Shown here: positions 13,627-26,278 of the stretch, piece after piece
Layout: every line of letters begins with the position of its first letter
How positions within the stretch are numbered: the first letter of the stretch is position 1
Source: Lanius collurio
Taxonomy: Eukaryota > Chordata > Aves > Passeriformes > Laniidae
Length of the DNA stretch: 64,000 bases
Direction: 5' to 3'
NCBI GenBank assembly: GCA_020086605.1
Contig: JACBWW010000028.1
Location: 11,034,164 to 11,098,163 of the forward strand
The notes under the pieces: model-generated
Database searches by the model: none
Seen by the model: only the letters and a program-made list of their open reading frames with translations
Told to the model about the DNA's origin: nothing
Program-made: the position numbers and the translations under genes

Positions 13627-14440
13627 CATGGAATCATAAAATGGTTTGGATTGGAACTGACCAAAAAGAACATCTTGTTCAAACCCCCTTCTATGGGCAG
13701 CAACACCATCCACTGGACCAGGTTTCTCACACCCCTATCTGGCCTGGCCTGGAACACTTCCCAGGATGGGGCATCAACAACCTCTCCAGGCAACCTATTC
13801 CAGCACTTCACCACGCTCACAGCAAAGCATTTCTTCCCAATATTCAATTTGAATCTTCCCTCTTTCAGCTTAAGGCCATTTTTCTTTGGCCTGTCACTGC
13901 TTGATGATGCAACAAATCCCTCTCCACCTCTCCTGTAGGCCCCCTTTTGGGTACTGGAAATCTGCTGTGAGGTCTCCCTGGAACCTTTTCTTCTCCAGGC
14001 TGAACAACACCAGTTCTCTCAGCCTGTCTTAATAGGAGAGGTGCTTACAGGCCTTGGATCATTTTAGTGGCTCTCCTCCAGACTTGCTGAGGGCTCCAGA
14101 TGCACTACTTCAAGTGGGGTCTCACAAGAGCAGAGTGGAGCAGTAGAATCCTCTCACTAGATCTGCTACACTCATTTTGATGCAACTCAGGACACAAGGG
14201 ACTTTCTTGGCTACAAGTGCACCTTGTCAAGATGTGTCATGTTTCTTGTCCACCAACACCCCCAAGCCTTTCTTCTCAGGGCTGCACTTGATTCATTCTC
14301 CTCCTCTCTGCATCTGTGCTTGGAATTGCTCCAACCCAGATGCAGAACTTGACCTGGCTTCACAAGGCTCTCATAGGCCCTCTTAAGCTGGTTAAAGTTC
14401 TTCTGGATGGCATGCCTTCCCTCAGTGTGTCAACTGCTCC
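13627..14440 (-). mobile_element. CR1 LINE fragment, 3' portion
   Basis: The element lies on the minus strand, so its 3' end is at the left, where ggaatcataaaatggtttgg is the reverse complement of the CR1 3' terminus. Minus-strand translation at 13626-13847 gives the ORF2 C-terminal hallmark VVKCWNRLPGEVVDAP and SWEVFQARPD. Further right come the typical blocks for the segment upstream of the C-terminus (ctgaacaacaccagttctctcagcct near 14000 and ttctggatggcatgccttccctcagtgtgtcaactgctcc near 14400). The reading frame is broken by stops and shifts. This is a dead 5'-truncated or internally deleted copy; compare the endonuclease piece at 14740-15140. Confidence 0.9.
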
Positions 14441-14739
14441 ACATAGCCCTTTCTCTTTCTTCTTAATTCCCTCTTCTTGGAATATCTGAGTAACTTAAAA
14501 TCAAATGGGTTTAGGGGTTTGCTAAGTGGAATGGGCGAAGTTAATGCTTTGAGAAGGATGTGTTTTATGTTGATTGAATGTTGCACTAAAGTTTTTGCCA
14601 TAGTTCTCAGATTTTCTAAAATCACCCATAAAGTTTGTTTTGTTGTTCTGACCTCTTGAGAATACTTTTTTGGTATTTCTCCTCTGAGTCTAATTCAAAG
14701 AACATGAACGACTGTAAGCCCTTTTAAAACTCTCATCGA
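14441..14739. other. Unassigned stretch between two CR1 pieces
   Basis: About 300 bp separate the CR1 3' portion from the CR1 endonuclease piece. I could not match it to CR1. If both pieces belong to one element, most of the reverse-transcriptase region is missing and this stretch is an insertion or badly decayed CR1. Confidence 0.4.
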
Positions 14740-15140
14740 GCAAGTTTTTTGGGGCCTTACAATGCATAAGCTCTCAGTCAGCTCCTCATCCATCCCCAGG
14801 TGCAGTTTCATGCACTCCAGATGGTCATTGACGTAGAAGGCAATACTGCCTCCTCATTTCCCTTGTTGGTCCTTCTTAAGGGCTTCCTCTCCAACACTCC
14901 AGCCCATAAGAGCCATCACAACATATCTCTGTGATGCCAATAAGATTAAGATCATACCTCTGCAGGCACTCACACATCTCTAACTCCTCTTGTTTATTCC
15001 CTATGCGGCGTGGATTTGCATAGAGACTTTTTAGTTTGGCCCCCCAATGAAACCGACTTACTGCTCGAATGGCTGAAATTCCTTTGTGTCCCCCTTCATG
15101 GGCAGAAACTGATGCACAGGCAGTTCCTTCTGAATATGAG
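14740..15140 (-). pseudogene. CR1 ORF2 endonuclease domain remnant
   Basis: Reading the minus strand, short blocks match the apurinic-endonuclease region of avian CR1 ORF2 in the right order: LYANPRRIGNKQEELE (about 15015-14965), then a segment ending LIGITE, then AFYVNDHLECMKLHLGMDEE and LTESLC (about 14870-14760). The ITE segment is the region of the catalytic glutamate in this family. The frame is interrupted, including a stop between the polar GGGV-like stretch and its upstream neighbour, so it cannot make an active enzyme. It lies in the same orientation as, and 5' of, the CR1 3' portion at 13627-14440, which fits one element with a large internal deletion. Confidence 0.85.
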
Positions 15141-15160
15141 AAAGTACTTCTTTCTACTTC

Positions 15161-15181
15161 TTTTTTTTTTTTTTTTTTTTT
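15161..15181. repeat. T21 homopolymer
   Basis: An uninterrupted run of 21 T residues follows the CR1 endonuclease remnant. It is a simple repeat. CR1 elements end in short octamer-like repeats rather than poly(A), so this run is not their tail. Confidence 0.95.
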
Positions 15182-16809
15182 AAACCTTTCTGGGAAGAAA
15201 AAGAACAGGCTTTAATTCTTCTCTGATCTTTAAATTAAATGTTCAGACGTCTCTGGAAACAATAAGTCATAAGGAAGGCACAGTAATTCAAACAGTAATC
15301 TATGGGCATATATATCATCCTGCAATGGCACATTAATCATTCCCCTTAAAGACAGCACATGAGTGATGAAGTTTTTCCAATTGTGTCTATTGCAACTCAG
15401 CTATATTCAAGCGCTTTTTATCTGTGCTATTACATCAAAAGGCAATAACTGTATTTTAATCTAGAAATCTTTTATATACCCTTTGCAATATGATTGGAAG
15501 GGAATCATAAGCAAAAGAGAGGTGACTTGAATTAAGCTTGCTTGTGCATACACAAACACTGGCATGAACACAGAAGGGCTGTCTACAGAATATAAAATTA
15601 CCATTACTTCTGAAGGATACATTCAATCAGGTCCCTGAAGATATAAAAAAGAAAGAGGGCAGGAGAGAAGGATGTGTATTTAGGCTAGGTGCAATCCTGA
15701 AATTTATAGTACCTTGTGTCACTAGCCTGCAGCTGGTTCAATAGATTTCAGCTAGAAAACATCAGTGAAAGAGGTGAGAATTTAACTGTAGTTAGAGAGA
15801 TTTAAAAAAAAAACATAAAGCAGATGGGCTTATAAAACACCTTTCATGTTCAGAGACAAACAAGATAATTTCAAAGATTAGACTATTGTATTTATGTAAG
15901 CAAAAAATGAAGCATATCAGCCATTCCATATTCATGGAAATTTCTATACTGCTTTGAAACCAGGATTCATCTTAAGAAAAAAAGTAGCAGTCCTGTCAGA
16001 TTTTTGCAAAATTCCTTCAAGGAGTTTAGTGCCAAAAAGAGAACCTGTATTAAGGTTTCCACAGAAGTACACCATCTCTAAATGGACATTTGATACTATT
16101 TTTGAAATCTCTTATTAGTTGTGGTCATGAGTCAGTTGAAATCTACAGAGTTTTCTAGTTCAAAGAAAAACAAAAATATTATCACTAATGGTTATGATGA
16201 AGAAATCAGAGATGTTGACTGAAGTCTGTTTCTTTTAGTGCAACCCTTTAAATTCAGATGCAGAGGTGTTTCTAGTTACTTTACAAAGCACAGTACAGAC
16301 GCCTTTTGCTGCAGCTTGCTCATTAAATCAACAGATAATCTCATGACAGGCCCTGCAGGGAAACCTCCTTCCAAATTTGGCCCTGATAAAAAAGTGAGCA
16401 TAAGTTACACTGGGGCCAGATGTAGGCTGGGTGGTAGGAACTGGATAGCTGCCAGAGGAAGTGCATTCCAGTAAAACAGTCCTAAGTTGGGTGTACAAAA
16501 ACAGTGAGTAGGTCTCATAAACTTCCCATCAGACCCATGTCTGAGTGACAAGTGCACCTGTCAACATGAGTGCATGGAAGATGTTTTAGTTATCAGGCAC
16601 CTCACGTCTTTTTTGATCTCAAACTTCGTGTTATACTCCCCAAAGGAAAAACACAGTTTCAAGTATGTCCAGAAAGCAGCATGCTCTGCTAAATGTTTAT
16701 ATTTCACTTTCAACAGGTATTAGACTTCCTGGAAACTGACGTATTATTTTTTTGTCTAATAAACACCAAGTTCATGGAAATTATATCACTACACCAAATG
16801 TCCTTCTCT
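15182..16809. other. AT-rich non-coding spacer
   Basis: No supported gene, RNA gene or recognised repeat. The 78-codon open frame at 16238-16474 (+) has no recognisable domain. Confidence 0.5.
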
Positions 16810-17178
16810 TCTAATATCTTGAGATCATATCAAGCCCTATAATTACCTGAAAGAAGGCTGCAAAGAGGCAGGAGTCAGACTCTTCTCCCAGGTAACAAAT
16901 GATAGAAGAGGAAAGGGCCTCAAGTTTCATCAGGACAGGCTTAGGTTAGAAATTGGAAAAAAATTATCACTGAAAATGAGATCAAACACTGGAACAAACT
17001 TCCCAGGAAAGAATTTGAATCACCACTCTGGAGGTATTTAAAAGATATGTAGATTCAGCACTAAGGGATGTGGTTTAAAGGTGGACTGAGCAATGCTGCA
17101 TTTACAGGTGGACTCAATGACTTAAATGTCTTCTCCAATTTAATAATTTTATGATTCTCTTATTCTATTCTATTTAAT
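16810..17178 (+). mobile_element. CR1 LINE fragment, 3' end (plus strand)
   Basis: This copy lies on the plus strand, unlike most CR1 pieces in the window. It starts with a segment equivalent to the ORF2 C-terminal NYLKEGCKEAGVRLFSQV (about 16838-16893), continues through a decayed 3' region, and ends in attttatgattctcttattctattctattt, which corresponds to the CR1 3' terminal repeat. Several stops and frameshifts are present. Divergence is high, so it looks older than the copy at 26279. Confidence 0.85.
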
Positions 17179-18477
17179 TTGTGGCTCAGGCCAATATTAT
17201 TTGACAAAATATAAGCATCTTTACCAACATTTATACAGAGAATTTTTTTTAAAAGGTCAAAAAAGTGTTCTACACAATACAATCTGATCCTAACCCTTAA
17301 GTCATCAGTTTATTTCTCTTATAAAAACATTTTAAATATCACAACCTTGCTACTCTAGAGTTTAGTCTTTTTTCTCTTTTTAATTTTACTTCTCTTTTTA
17401 ACTGCTGAAATTACTGATTCTTTTACTACAATTTTTTTTCCTGCTGTTTTAATTGCAATGTCGTCAAGAGAATTGTCCATTTATAATAGAATTAGAAACA
17501 TAGCTTACTAGAACACACCATGAACTTATATGAGTGCTTATTATAGAGAAAAGAACCTGGTCTTTAAAAATACTCTTTCAGGCATACAGCTCCACACAGA
17601 TTGGGAGTTAAAGTTTACTACCAGCACATCAGCTCAAATCAACCACCTGACAAGGGGGTAAGCAACATGACCAATAATATTTCATGGGTCAAGAAGTCCT
17701 TTCTGAAATCATGCTTGTTCAATCCCTTTCAATTTCTCTGACAATGTTCGTAAACTACCAGCATAAGTCAGTCTGAAAATAAATGTATTTTTCAATATCT
17801 AAAATTTCTTAAAGAGAAAGATAATCACGACATCACATAGATTGAAGAAGCCAAAAGGAAAGAAGGATTATTAGCAGTGGAAAGTAGACTTTAGGCAGGG
17901 GAATCTCTGTGTTTAGTTTGGTCTATCCTTTGCTTCATCAGAGAACTCTTGAAGCTCCCATAAGGCATTTATCTGTATATCTTTATTTTTTGTGCATCTT
18001 AAAATGAAAATTGTCAGTGCTTTTCCATCCTGACTAAACCAGAATAGTTTCTTCAGACTGAAAACCCTGACTCTTTAAAGAGTGAAAAGAGAATACAGAA
18101 AGTTAATTCTTTCTATGCAGTCAGTGCATTCCCAGTTCCCCCAGTCCCTCTTTCTCCAGAAAGACATTCCCTGACCTTATCCTTTGGCTAAGCCTGAGCT
18201 CAGGTGAACAGAAGAGAACAGGAAGATGGTGGCTTCAATGACATTCTGAAGGAACGTTGCTCCACCAAACAAAAATTCTGGTGAGTAATCTTGTCCGTAA
18301 GGCCTTGTCCGCCCTACACAGTCCCCTTTTCCAATCCCATGAACAGGCAGCTGCCCACACTGACAGCAACCATGGCCAAGCACCTTGGGGAAAAGGCATT
18401 CTCTGAAGTATGGAGGCCCTAGGTCACGGATTCATGGTTGTAAGGAAAGAAGCCCTGTTTTAGTTATCAAGTAGTCA
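17179..18477. other. AT-rich non-coding spacer
   Basis: No supported gene. The part at 18130-18440 is less AT-rich than its surroundings but matches nothing I recognise. Confidence 0.5.
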
Positions 18478-18513
18478 ATAAATTCTGTACAAAAAATAAA
18501 TTCTGTACAAATA
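18478..18513. repeat. 18-bp tandem duplication
   Basis: The block ataaattctgtacaaaaa is followed directly by a near copy, ataaattctgtacaaata, with an 18-bp period. It lies about 30 bp before the LTR fragment that starts near 18543. Confidence 0.9.
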
Positions 18514-18542
18514 ATAAATCAGCTTCTGAACAGATTTAAGAT

Positions 18543-18730
18543 CATGGTGGGTTTAGCCTGGCTGGACACCAAGTGCCCATCAAAGCTGCTTTATCACCAC
18601 CCTCCTCAGCTGAGCAAGAGAGAGAAATTATGAAAACATGAGGGTCAAGATAAGGACAGGAAGGTCAGTCACCAGTTACCATCACAGAAAAAACAGACTT
18701 GATTCAGAAAAAGACTTCTTTTTAAAACTC
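18543..18730 (-). mobile_element. Fragment of an avian ERV LTR
   Basis: The stretch beginning ggtttagcctggctggacac and continuing through aagataaggacaggaaggtc and aaacagacttgattcag corresponds to the end of a common avian LTR read on the minus strand (the U5 side). It is a relative, not a copy, of the LTR at 49229-50289, which has the same ordered blocks. Only about 190 bp remain; the promoter side is absent, so the element is truncated. Confidence 0.75.
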
Positions 18731-21700
18731 ATCCTCAGAGAAAGAGCTCTTACAACCTAGAAGCACAACTGTAAGCTTCCTTCACACTTTCTTCAACCTA
18801 AATCCATGTTTCCTCTGATGAGACAGCCTCTCATATATATGGCTCACTAGATCACGTGTACCTATTTTGGTGACACAGAACGACAAAAGACTGAAAGTGT
18901 TTGCAATCTGGAGTCATTTAAAGGAGTCATTTGCATCAAAAATAATTACTGTGCAAAGCTCGTGGGGCTTTGGATTTTGTCACAAACACTGAATTCTTCC
19001 AAAACCCTAATCCTTCAAAAGATAAAAAAATCTGAGCTACCACTTTCTTTCCCTTTATAAATGATTCACAACTTCCTGTTCAAACTGAATTTCATTTACA
19101 AGGAGGAAACTGTAGGTTTCACTACTTTTATGTTTGGAGTACATTTTAGGGTTAATTCAGGTAGAGGGAGCTACAGAGGATGCTCACAGCCTCTTGTCAA
19201 TCACAAAGAACTCAGCTGGGCATTGACCCAGTGAAAAGGTCCCAGAGACATACAGCCACTGGAGCTGGACAAAATACACCAGAGACTGGGCTTTTCTTCC
19301 CCTGGCATGGAACTGCTCTTTGTGAAACAGAAATCTGTTCTAGGAAAGTTCTATTTAAGAAAAATATTTTAGCAAAACAAACAAACAAAGCAAATCACAA
19401 AACACACAATAAAACCCAGCCTTTTTAGAGGGAAGCAGAAGCAGAAAAAAAAAAAAGAAACAAAACAAAATATACAAACAAACAAAACCCACCTATAATA
19501 TTTTTTTGATTGAAACCAGTAAAAAGTTTGCCAAAATATGCAATGATCTCACTTTCATGACATTTCTTCTTCTTTGTAATTTACTGGATGATTTAGGTGG
19601 GTAATTTCTGAGTCATTTTCTATGTTCAAGTTGTATGAAGATTCATTCATTATGATCTTCTCACTTGAATAACCACTCAAATATTCACTCCTGATAGCAC
19701 AATGCAAATGCAAAAATGCATCAAAACCAAGATACTACAGTAAAATTCTGAAATTGCACTAGAGTATATTGTTATATTTGACATTATAAGGCAGGCAAAA
19801 TTCAAGCTTTATTTTCAGACCTTAGTGACACAAGTAATCACTCAAAAATAGCCTTGTTTTTTCATGTGTAGCAAGGGTGTAATTCCCAGTTGGTAACAAA
19901 TGTATTCTATATCTTTGGTAACTTCTCTATTCTTCATCTATTTGCAAAATATATTCCAAATTTTCTCTCCTAGTTTTCCTCACTTGTTACAGGGGAATTT
20001 CAGTAAGTCCTCTTCCACTCACAAATGCCCAACTAAACTAGACTATATATATATTTCCTAAAATTTTGTATATTGGATCTGTTTCACTGAAGCCCATGAT
20101 GGTAACCCAAATTTTGGCAATAGCTATCACGCTTGCAAGAGCAACAAAATTCTTTGTTGTCTCATGCACAAATTATTTTGATGTGAGAATAACACAAGAA
20201 CACAAAACAGCTCAAGAGCACAAAGCAGAAAAGTGGAAAAGTACCAAGCAGACCAGAGTCATGTCATTTATCTCCCTTTTTGGCTTCTGCATATGGTTTC
20301 ATACAAAAGAAAGAGCATTAAATAGAATATTGTTATGGTGTTCTATCTGAAGTCATTCCATTGGCAATAGGCACAAACAGCCCCTGTCCCTGCTCTTCTG
20401 CTTCATAATTTATAATCTCACTGTAAAAGCCCGAATGGAAGAACAGTGTTGTAATCAATCACCTCCCACAATTACATCCTTTCTCCTTTACTTTTATTAT
20501 TTTTTATCTCCTCTAAGTCATTGACAGACAAGACCATAAGTATAGAAAACTGTGAGTTTTAGACTAAATTATTTACACAGGAATATAAAAGTATATTAGC
20601 AATGCTCTTGTCCCTTGAACATGAAATTATTTACAAAGTTTGTCCAGTACAATTCTACAACAGCAAAGAGGTCCTCAGGAAATAAACATTTTAACTCTAC
20701 ATCATCCTTTCAAGCACATAAGCTCCTTTTCAGCACAGTCTTCTACTGCATACCATCATCCCAAATACAGGTAGATGAGAATCTGAGCCCATATTATTTA
20801 AATGCTTACTCACTCTTTTGCTCTTAGCAGCTCTTACTTAACTTTACTGAATAAAATATTACTGAACAAAAATATTCTCCCACTGTCTCTCTGACACTTT
20901 ATTCAAATTCATCTTTTTGCCCTATTCAGAAGAAAAGAAGAGTAGTGATGCATTGGGGTTAGATCAAGAGTCAGACAGTCAATTACAAGAGAGTCAAAAA
21001 TCTTTTTCTCTCTAAAATGAGAAAAAATCATATAGTGATGAAAGTGTCCCTACTTACAACACTATGTTAAAAAGTTAATTTTAAAAAATGTAATGGAAAT
21101 AAGGAATCAATTAAGCAACCTCTTAAAAATCCTAAAGAGGTGGTTTTAGAAAGCACAAAAATATCTCAAATAACAACAGAACTATTTTAGTATAACTTAC
21201 TCCTGACTAAAGGATATCCAAGCATGGTAATTTTATTCTATTTGAACTTCAATATGCCCAAAAAACCATGGCTTCTCCCTGAGTTGGCCACAATTAAAGC
21301 TAATGTCAGAACCAAAATTTATTTTCAGGGTTTTGTTTTGGGTTTTTTGGAATAACTACTATTGCTATCAGAAATTTGCCATTCAAATAGGATACCATTT
21401 TTCCTAGTTTTCCTGAAATATTTCTTAAATGGGGTAGAAAAAAGCAATAAAAAATGCAACAACAACTATTCAATGTAGCAAAGACATAGCTTAGAAAAAT
21501 TCTAGAATAAAGTTTTTTTATATTGTTGACTTGAAAATCTCAGTTCATTTTTTTAAGCCACTTTTCATATTTATTTCATACTCAGGATATGATGCATAAA
21601 TGAAGAATGTGTTTGTTTGGCAGAATTAGAAGGTTTTGACTGATTGAAACTAATGAAACCATCACCACAAAACAAATGCTTAACAGCGACAGGGGTGTGA

Positions 21701-24700
21701 AATTTCTGTATGCAATCACTCTGATGTGATTCAGAAGATTGCTTTCCAAAGTTTGTGTTTTGCACAGCAGACATATGGCACAGTGTTATGCCATAACACA
21801 CCATGCCAGCTTGGATTAGTATTTCTGCTTTGACTTTGACCAGCAGTTGAAGACAAGGTATGAAACTTATAGCAGGACAAACAGAACAGGGATGCCCTGC
21901 TAGTATACCTTCCCAGCACTACTGATCTGTAATTAAGGAGAGGATTGGAAGAGGATCAGAGATCATCAAGACAAATTTTCCCTGAACACATTAATTTTCT
22001 ACAGGTTGATGTGAAAAAAGAGGTTTCCATAACACGGGTTATATACATGGATACACGCCATGTGTTTTGAATCATTGATCTTCATTTCACACACAAAGCA
22101 GCAAAAAAAATTCAAAGGACACTGATTCTGCTTATTTTAGTAATGGTCTCTGCAGGTTGCACAAAATTTTTCTAAGATAACTTGCAGCCACAGTCACTGA
22201 CTCCCTCTAGAAATAAATGTATATTTTTTTACTTTTTTGGAAATCTTACTAAATAGTAAACCAGAATTAAGCTGATAAATTTCCAGACCCAGCCCAACTC
22301 TGCACAGATTTTAGAGAAGCAACCTCAAGATTGGAAGGAATAAGATTTATTAAGTTTCATTATCTACAGCACAGAGTTTCATTATTAACAGCACTACTAA
22401 AGGCAGCATAGGAAAAGGAGATGGTCTTCAGTCCTTACAGCCCGTAGGAAATAATGGATCAGAAATAGTAGTTTGGGAGAACACATTCTAAATAGTGGAA
22501 AAGTTCTTTGCTCACACCAGAGGTGATGATTGATGCTTGTGTTGCATTCTCAGGCTCCTTTAGCTGCATCTGATGAGGAGCATGCCTCTTCTTACAAAGC
22601 AGGTTTTGTTATACACCTTGGCTACTTCTAAATTTGAGGGAAACAATTATATCTATACTGCTGTTCCAGGCAGCACACATGTCATTTTGTCCTTCACTAT
22701 AGTAAATCCAGAATTTTCATATAGTTTAATGTAAACTGAGAACATTTTAAACCATGATAATTACAGATGAGGACCAGAACAGACCATGTAAATTTAACAA
22801 AAATGTCACTTTATGTGTCTCTTGTATCTTTTTAATCAAGGCTAAAGCAGAAAATAGGCATTGTTTGGTTTAAGAAAGGCTTTGGTGGTCCATGATCCTT
22901 ATCTTGAAATTAACATTACTGGGATCACAAAGATAGATACTAGTTAAATTTCACAGAATACAATGGAATCAGGGATATGAGGAAGTGTGGAATGACAAGA
23001 ATATCAAGCATTTCCTAGAGGCATGGTGCTGGCATCAGAGACTGATAAGCTCCCATTCATACTGTATTCCATCAGAACTTGAAGGAAAGTGTGTTTTCCA
23101 ATATAATACAGCAGAGGAATAAAACTGTGGAAATTTGCCTCTAGAGACATCTCAAAATATACTGAAGTACTCTACCATTTCAAAAAACAGTCTGAGCAAA
23201 AGGCTGTAGCACACTAGCACTTCTTACTGGAGGGATGGATGTTCGACTTGGAAGAGGTAAGCCCTCACCTGGACATACTATTATTGTTTTGTTCCATTTG
23301 AGTCCTTCGATTCTATTTAAAATACAGATTTTTCTTTGTCTGAGGTCAGTAACAGGTCAAAGAGCCCACAGGTCATGTCCAGTGCTCTCTGGTTGGAGCT
23401 ACAGGTCATTTTTCTCAGTCCCTGGCAATGAGGTTGCAACAGGACGAGATATTGTGCAGTCCTCACCCATTTACCCAAAGACTGGTCTGAGTGACCTGTT
23501 AACACAAAGGGTAGGTACCACTGTCATTGTCATTGGCAGGCTTATTATTCTTCAATTCTAGGAAAGGAAGACAGGAAATGAAAAAAAAATGCTTGGCTCC
23601 ATATTTGAATTCTTATGCTGAAAGTGCCAAATGCAAAGGTGACTTCTGGCATTTGGACAGAAAGAGCTCACTGGGGAGTCATTCCCTTCAGCCAAGTTAT
23701 CATACAGCAGACAGAGTAATATTCGTAGCAACAGTGACACAGCAGGGACACAATCATAAAGGTGATCCAAACAGTGCAATCCCAGTCTCACAGCAATTGC
23801 AGGGGTTTGATGTTAACTTTAATATAGTCCGGGTTTCATCCAGGGGACGTTCCCTCCTGCCAAGTCAGTCGTACTCCCTGGGCATAAAAACTATTATTTA
23901 TTTCTGTTAATAGTCCAGACAAAAGCTATTGTCTTTTTAATATATCAAACATCATGGAGAGAAAGAAGGTTCTGTGCCGCAAAGACAGTGCTGAAAGGAT
24001 ACACCTGTTCTATTTGGAGGGAAATTACACGATCTCGCATTTCAGATTTTAGTAAGCACTAATGCAAGAACAGCAACACAATAAGTACTGAGAGGAAGAA
24101 ACTCAGAGATTAATAGAATGAAGATGATAATAGCCTCACATTTGAACAGTTTACTTTTCAAAAGCAACACAAGGATAAATTGCTTTGAGCAAAGAGAAAA
24201 TTAGTTTCCAAATTGTGTGCTTTCTACAAAGAGTCAAGTTAATTATTCAAAGCGGAGGCCCATGAATTCTAACAATTTAGTCATTCTGTTCTGATACACT
24301 CAGGCCCAGTGAACTGCTTCTTATCAACAGGCCTTTGATAATGAGCTTAGACATATCAAATAAACTTTCTGGAGAATTCAGTGATAAGCAGGTATGATAT
24401 CCTAACAGGGGTTTTATTAGGCATTTCTCTGAACAATAATATATTAGCAATCACTGTGACGTTTTCTGCCCTGAGGGATTTTGGCCTTGCTCCTTTTTAC
24501 AATTTGCTGGGAAATAAATTAATTCATTACAAAGGTCTAATCCAACATATGACTCTGTTTATCCTGGCTTGTACAGTAGCAGGTGTTTCAGAATTAATGA
24601 GAAGTGATATAAACACCAGAGAAGAAAATGCAGTCTTCATCCTGATTGAATAGTCGTGATCTCCCTTTGTCCTGCAGACTGTGAGAATGCAGTCTTAACT

Positions 24701-25101
24701 GCTCTGATCCTCACATCACAGATGATATCATCATGACAGAGTGAACATATTTTTGTTGCCTCCTTCTCAGCAAGGCCAAAACTCTGAAATACAGGAGACA
24801 TAGATGATAATTTTTTTTAAAATATATCTTCCAACTTCAAGTCCTTCTCCAGAAAAAAAAAAGGGCTCAACGCTAATAACACAATGTGAATTTTCTTGCT
24901 CATATGTGAACTATCATGTGGTTAATCTTGTACTGGTTACAGGGAGACTTTTGCTGCAGATCCTGAAGTCTTATTCATAGATGATCTTATTCACAGATGA
25001 ATCTATGTGGTTTTGTTTTAACATTTCATAAAATGGAAATGAGGGAATCTGTAAACACATTCCAGCTTTGGAGAGTCCAGATAAAGGCAGAAGTATCCCT
25101 G
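18731..25101. other. AT-rich non-coding spacer
   Basis: More than 6 kb with no supported gene and no repeat that I recognise. A-rich simple stretches with AAAC units occur at about 19370-19490. Open frames reach 127 codons (23527-23910, +), but they overlap others on the opposite strand and show no domain. An unrecognised enhancer or conserved element could be present; I cannot see one by eye. Confidence 0.5.
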
Positions 25102-25781
25102 TGTCTTGAGGTGACTTTATGATGCTGTATCCCCTATTGCCTGCATATTGCCCAGACATAATCCTGTGCTTTTCTGTGCCTTTAAGTTGGGTCCGAGCAA
25201 AAGGGGAGGAAGCCGAGCGAGGTCTTCAGCGCGGTTTGTGTTCAAGAACACACACTCTACCGTGCGTTCTCACCACTGCAGAGCCGAGGGAGCAGCTTCC
25301 TGCTTTTCCCCAGCTCTTGGGTCCTTTTTCTCAGGAACTGGAGAGTTAAAATCTTTTGCTTATTAGCTAGCCTGGTAGCTGAGGGAAGAAAGTTTTCCTG
25401 GAACTGTAGCTTTTTTCTTCTTCTCCTAGAACTGTTCAGCTTTGCTCCAGTCTGGAACACTGTCACCTGGAGGCCCACACTGTGGCCCAGAGGGGCTCAT
25501 GCCACACCCCAGCTCCTGAGAGAGTAGAGGCACATCTACAGAAATGACTCTGAGTCTACCAGGTCTTCTCCACATTGAGAGGTTTTGTCATCTAACATTT
25601 TTTTTTTTTTTTTCCTCTCGTGCCTGTGTGCCCCCTGCTTGTTAAATAAACAGCTTTTTTTTCACTTTCTTCCAAGAAATTTCTTTCTGAACCTGGTGGG
25701 GGAGGGGCTACTGAGACCTGCCTTCTATTAGAAGACATTAATATCAGGATGTTTCCTACTAATATGTCTCAAACCAAGACA
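25102..25781 (+). mobile_element. Solo LTR of an avian endogenous retrovirus
   Basis: About 680 bp match, from memory, an avian LTR family. It begins tgtcttgaggtgac and ends ctcaaaccaagaca, so it has the canonical TG...CA ends. Ordered landmarks are the segment atgctgtatcccctattgcc near 25120, a ctttaag motif at 25180-25186 where the promoter is expected, the block ggtttgtgttcaagaacaca near 25233, a run of 16 Ts near 25600, and a clear polyadenylation signal aataaa at 25645-25650. The flanks are ccctg on the left (25097-25101) and ctctg on the right (25782-25786), a probable 5-bp target-site duplication with one mismatch. Five-base duplications are typical of ERVL-type elements. No internal retroviral sequence is beside it. 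Confidence 0.87.
25645..25650 (+). promoter_or_regulatory. LTR polyadenylation signal AATAAA
   Basis: An intact AATAAA lies in the context gttaaataaacag within the 25102-25781 LTR, about 130 bp from its 3' end, in the position expected at the R/U5 boundary. It could still act as an ectopic poly(A) signal for plus-strand transcripts. Confidence 0.7.
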
Positions 25782-26278
25782 CTCTGAAATAGAAAAATAA
25801 ATAAGTAAATAAATAAATTTTAAAAGTTTAGAGGAGGAACAGAAAATGAGGGAATAAAACAAAACAAAATTCTTACCTGAGCAACTACAGTTCAAAGTAA
25901 ATTTCCCTGACTTATTCATAGCACAGTCAGATTATGATATTATAAACCACTTGATGATAATCACAGGCCAACAGGATTAGCAGATGCTTGTAATGATTTT
26001 ATTTTACACTATATAATAGCTATGACAAGTCTAGAATTTTTTACTCTAAGTACAAAATCAAATCTTCTTGCATTCTCCTGTATACTAAAAACACAGAAGA
26101 AGAAAACACAGCCCTATGGATGTTAAGAATACTAATACAAATATGCTTTGTATTAGTCTCCTTAAAAAAAACCAAAATAAAACAAAACAAAACAAAACCC
26201 CTGCACTAGGGAGTCTAAGCCTGTATAACTAACATGTTCAAAATCTCTGATAAGACTGAGTGGAGTTTGGCCTGAATT
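25782..26278. other. AT-rich spacer with AAAT and AAAAC simple repeats
   Basis: An (AAAT)n-like stretch lies at 25793-25817 just outside the LTR, and an AAAAC-rich stretch at about 26164-26200 shortly before the CR1 3' end. No gene is supported. Confidence 0.6.

Noticed and set aside
13564..13938. 124-codon plus-strand frame
   Set aside because: Antisense to the CR1 3' portion; the minus strand carries the recognisable ORF2 C-terminus.
24381..24653. 90-codon hydrophobic plus-strand frame
   Set aside because: No family resemblance or promoter context; within chance expectation.
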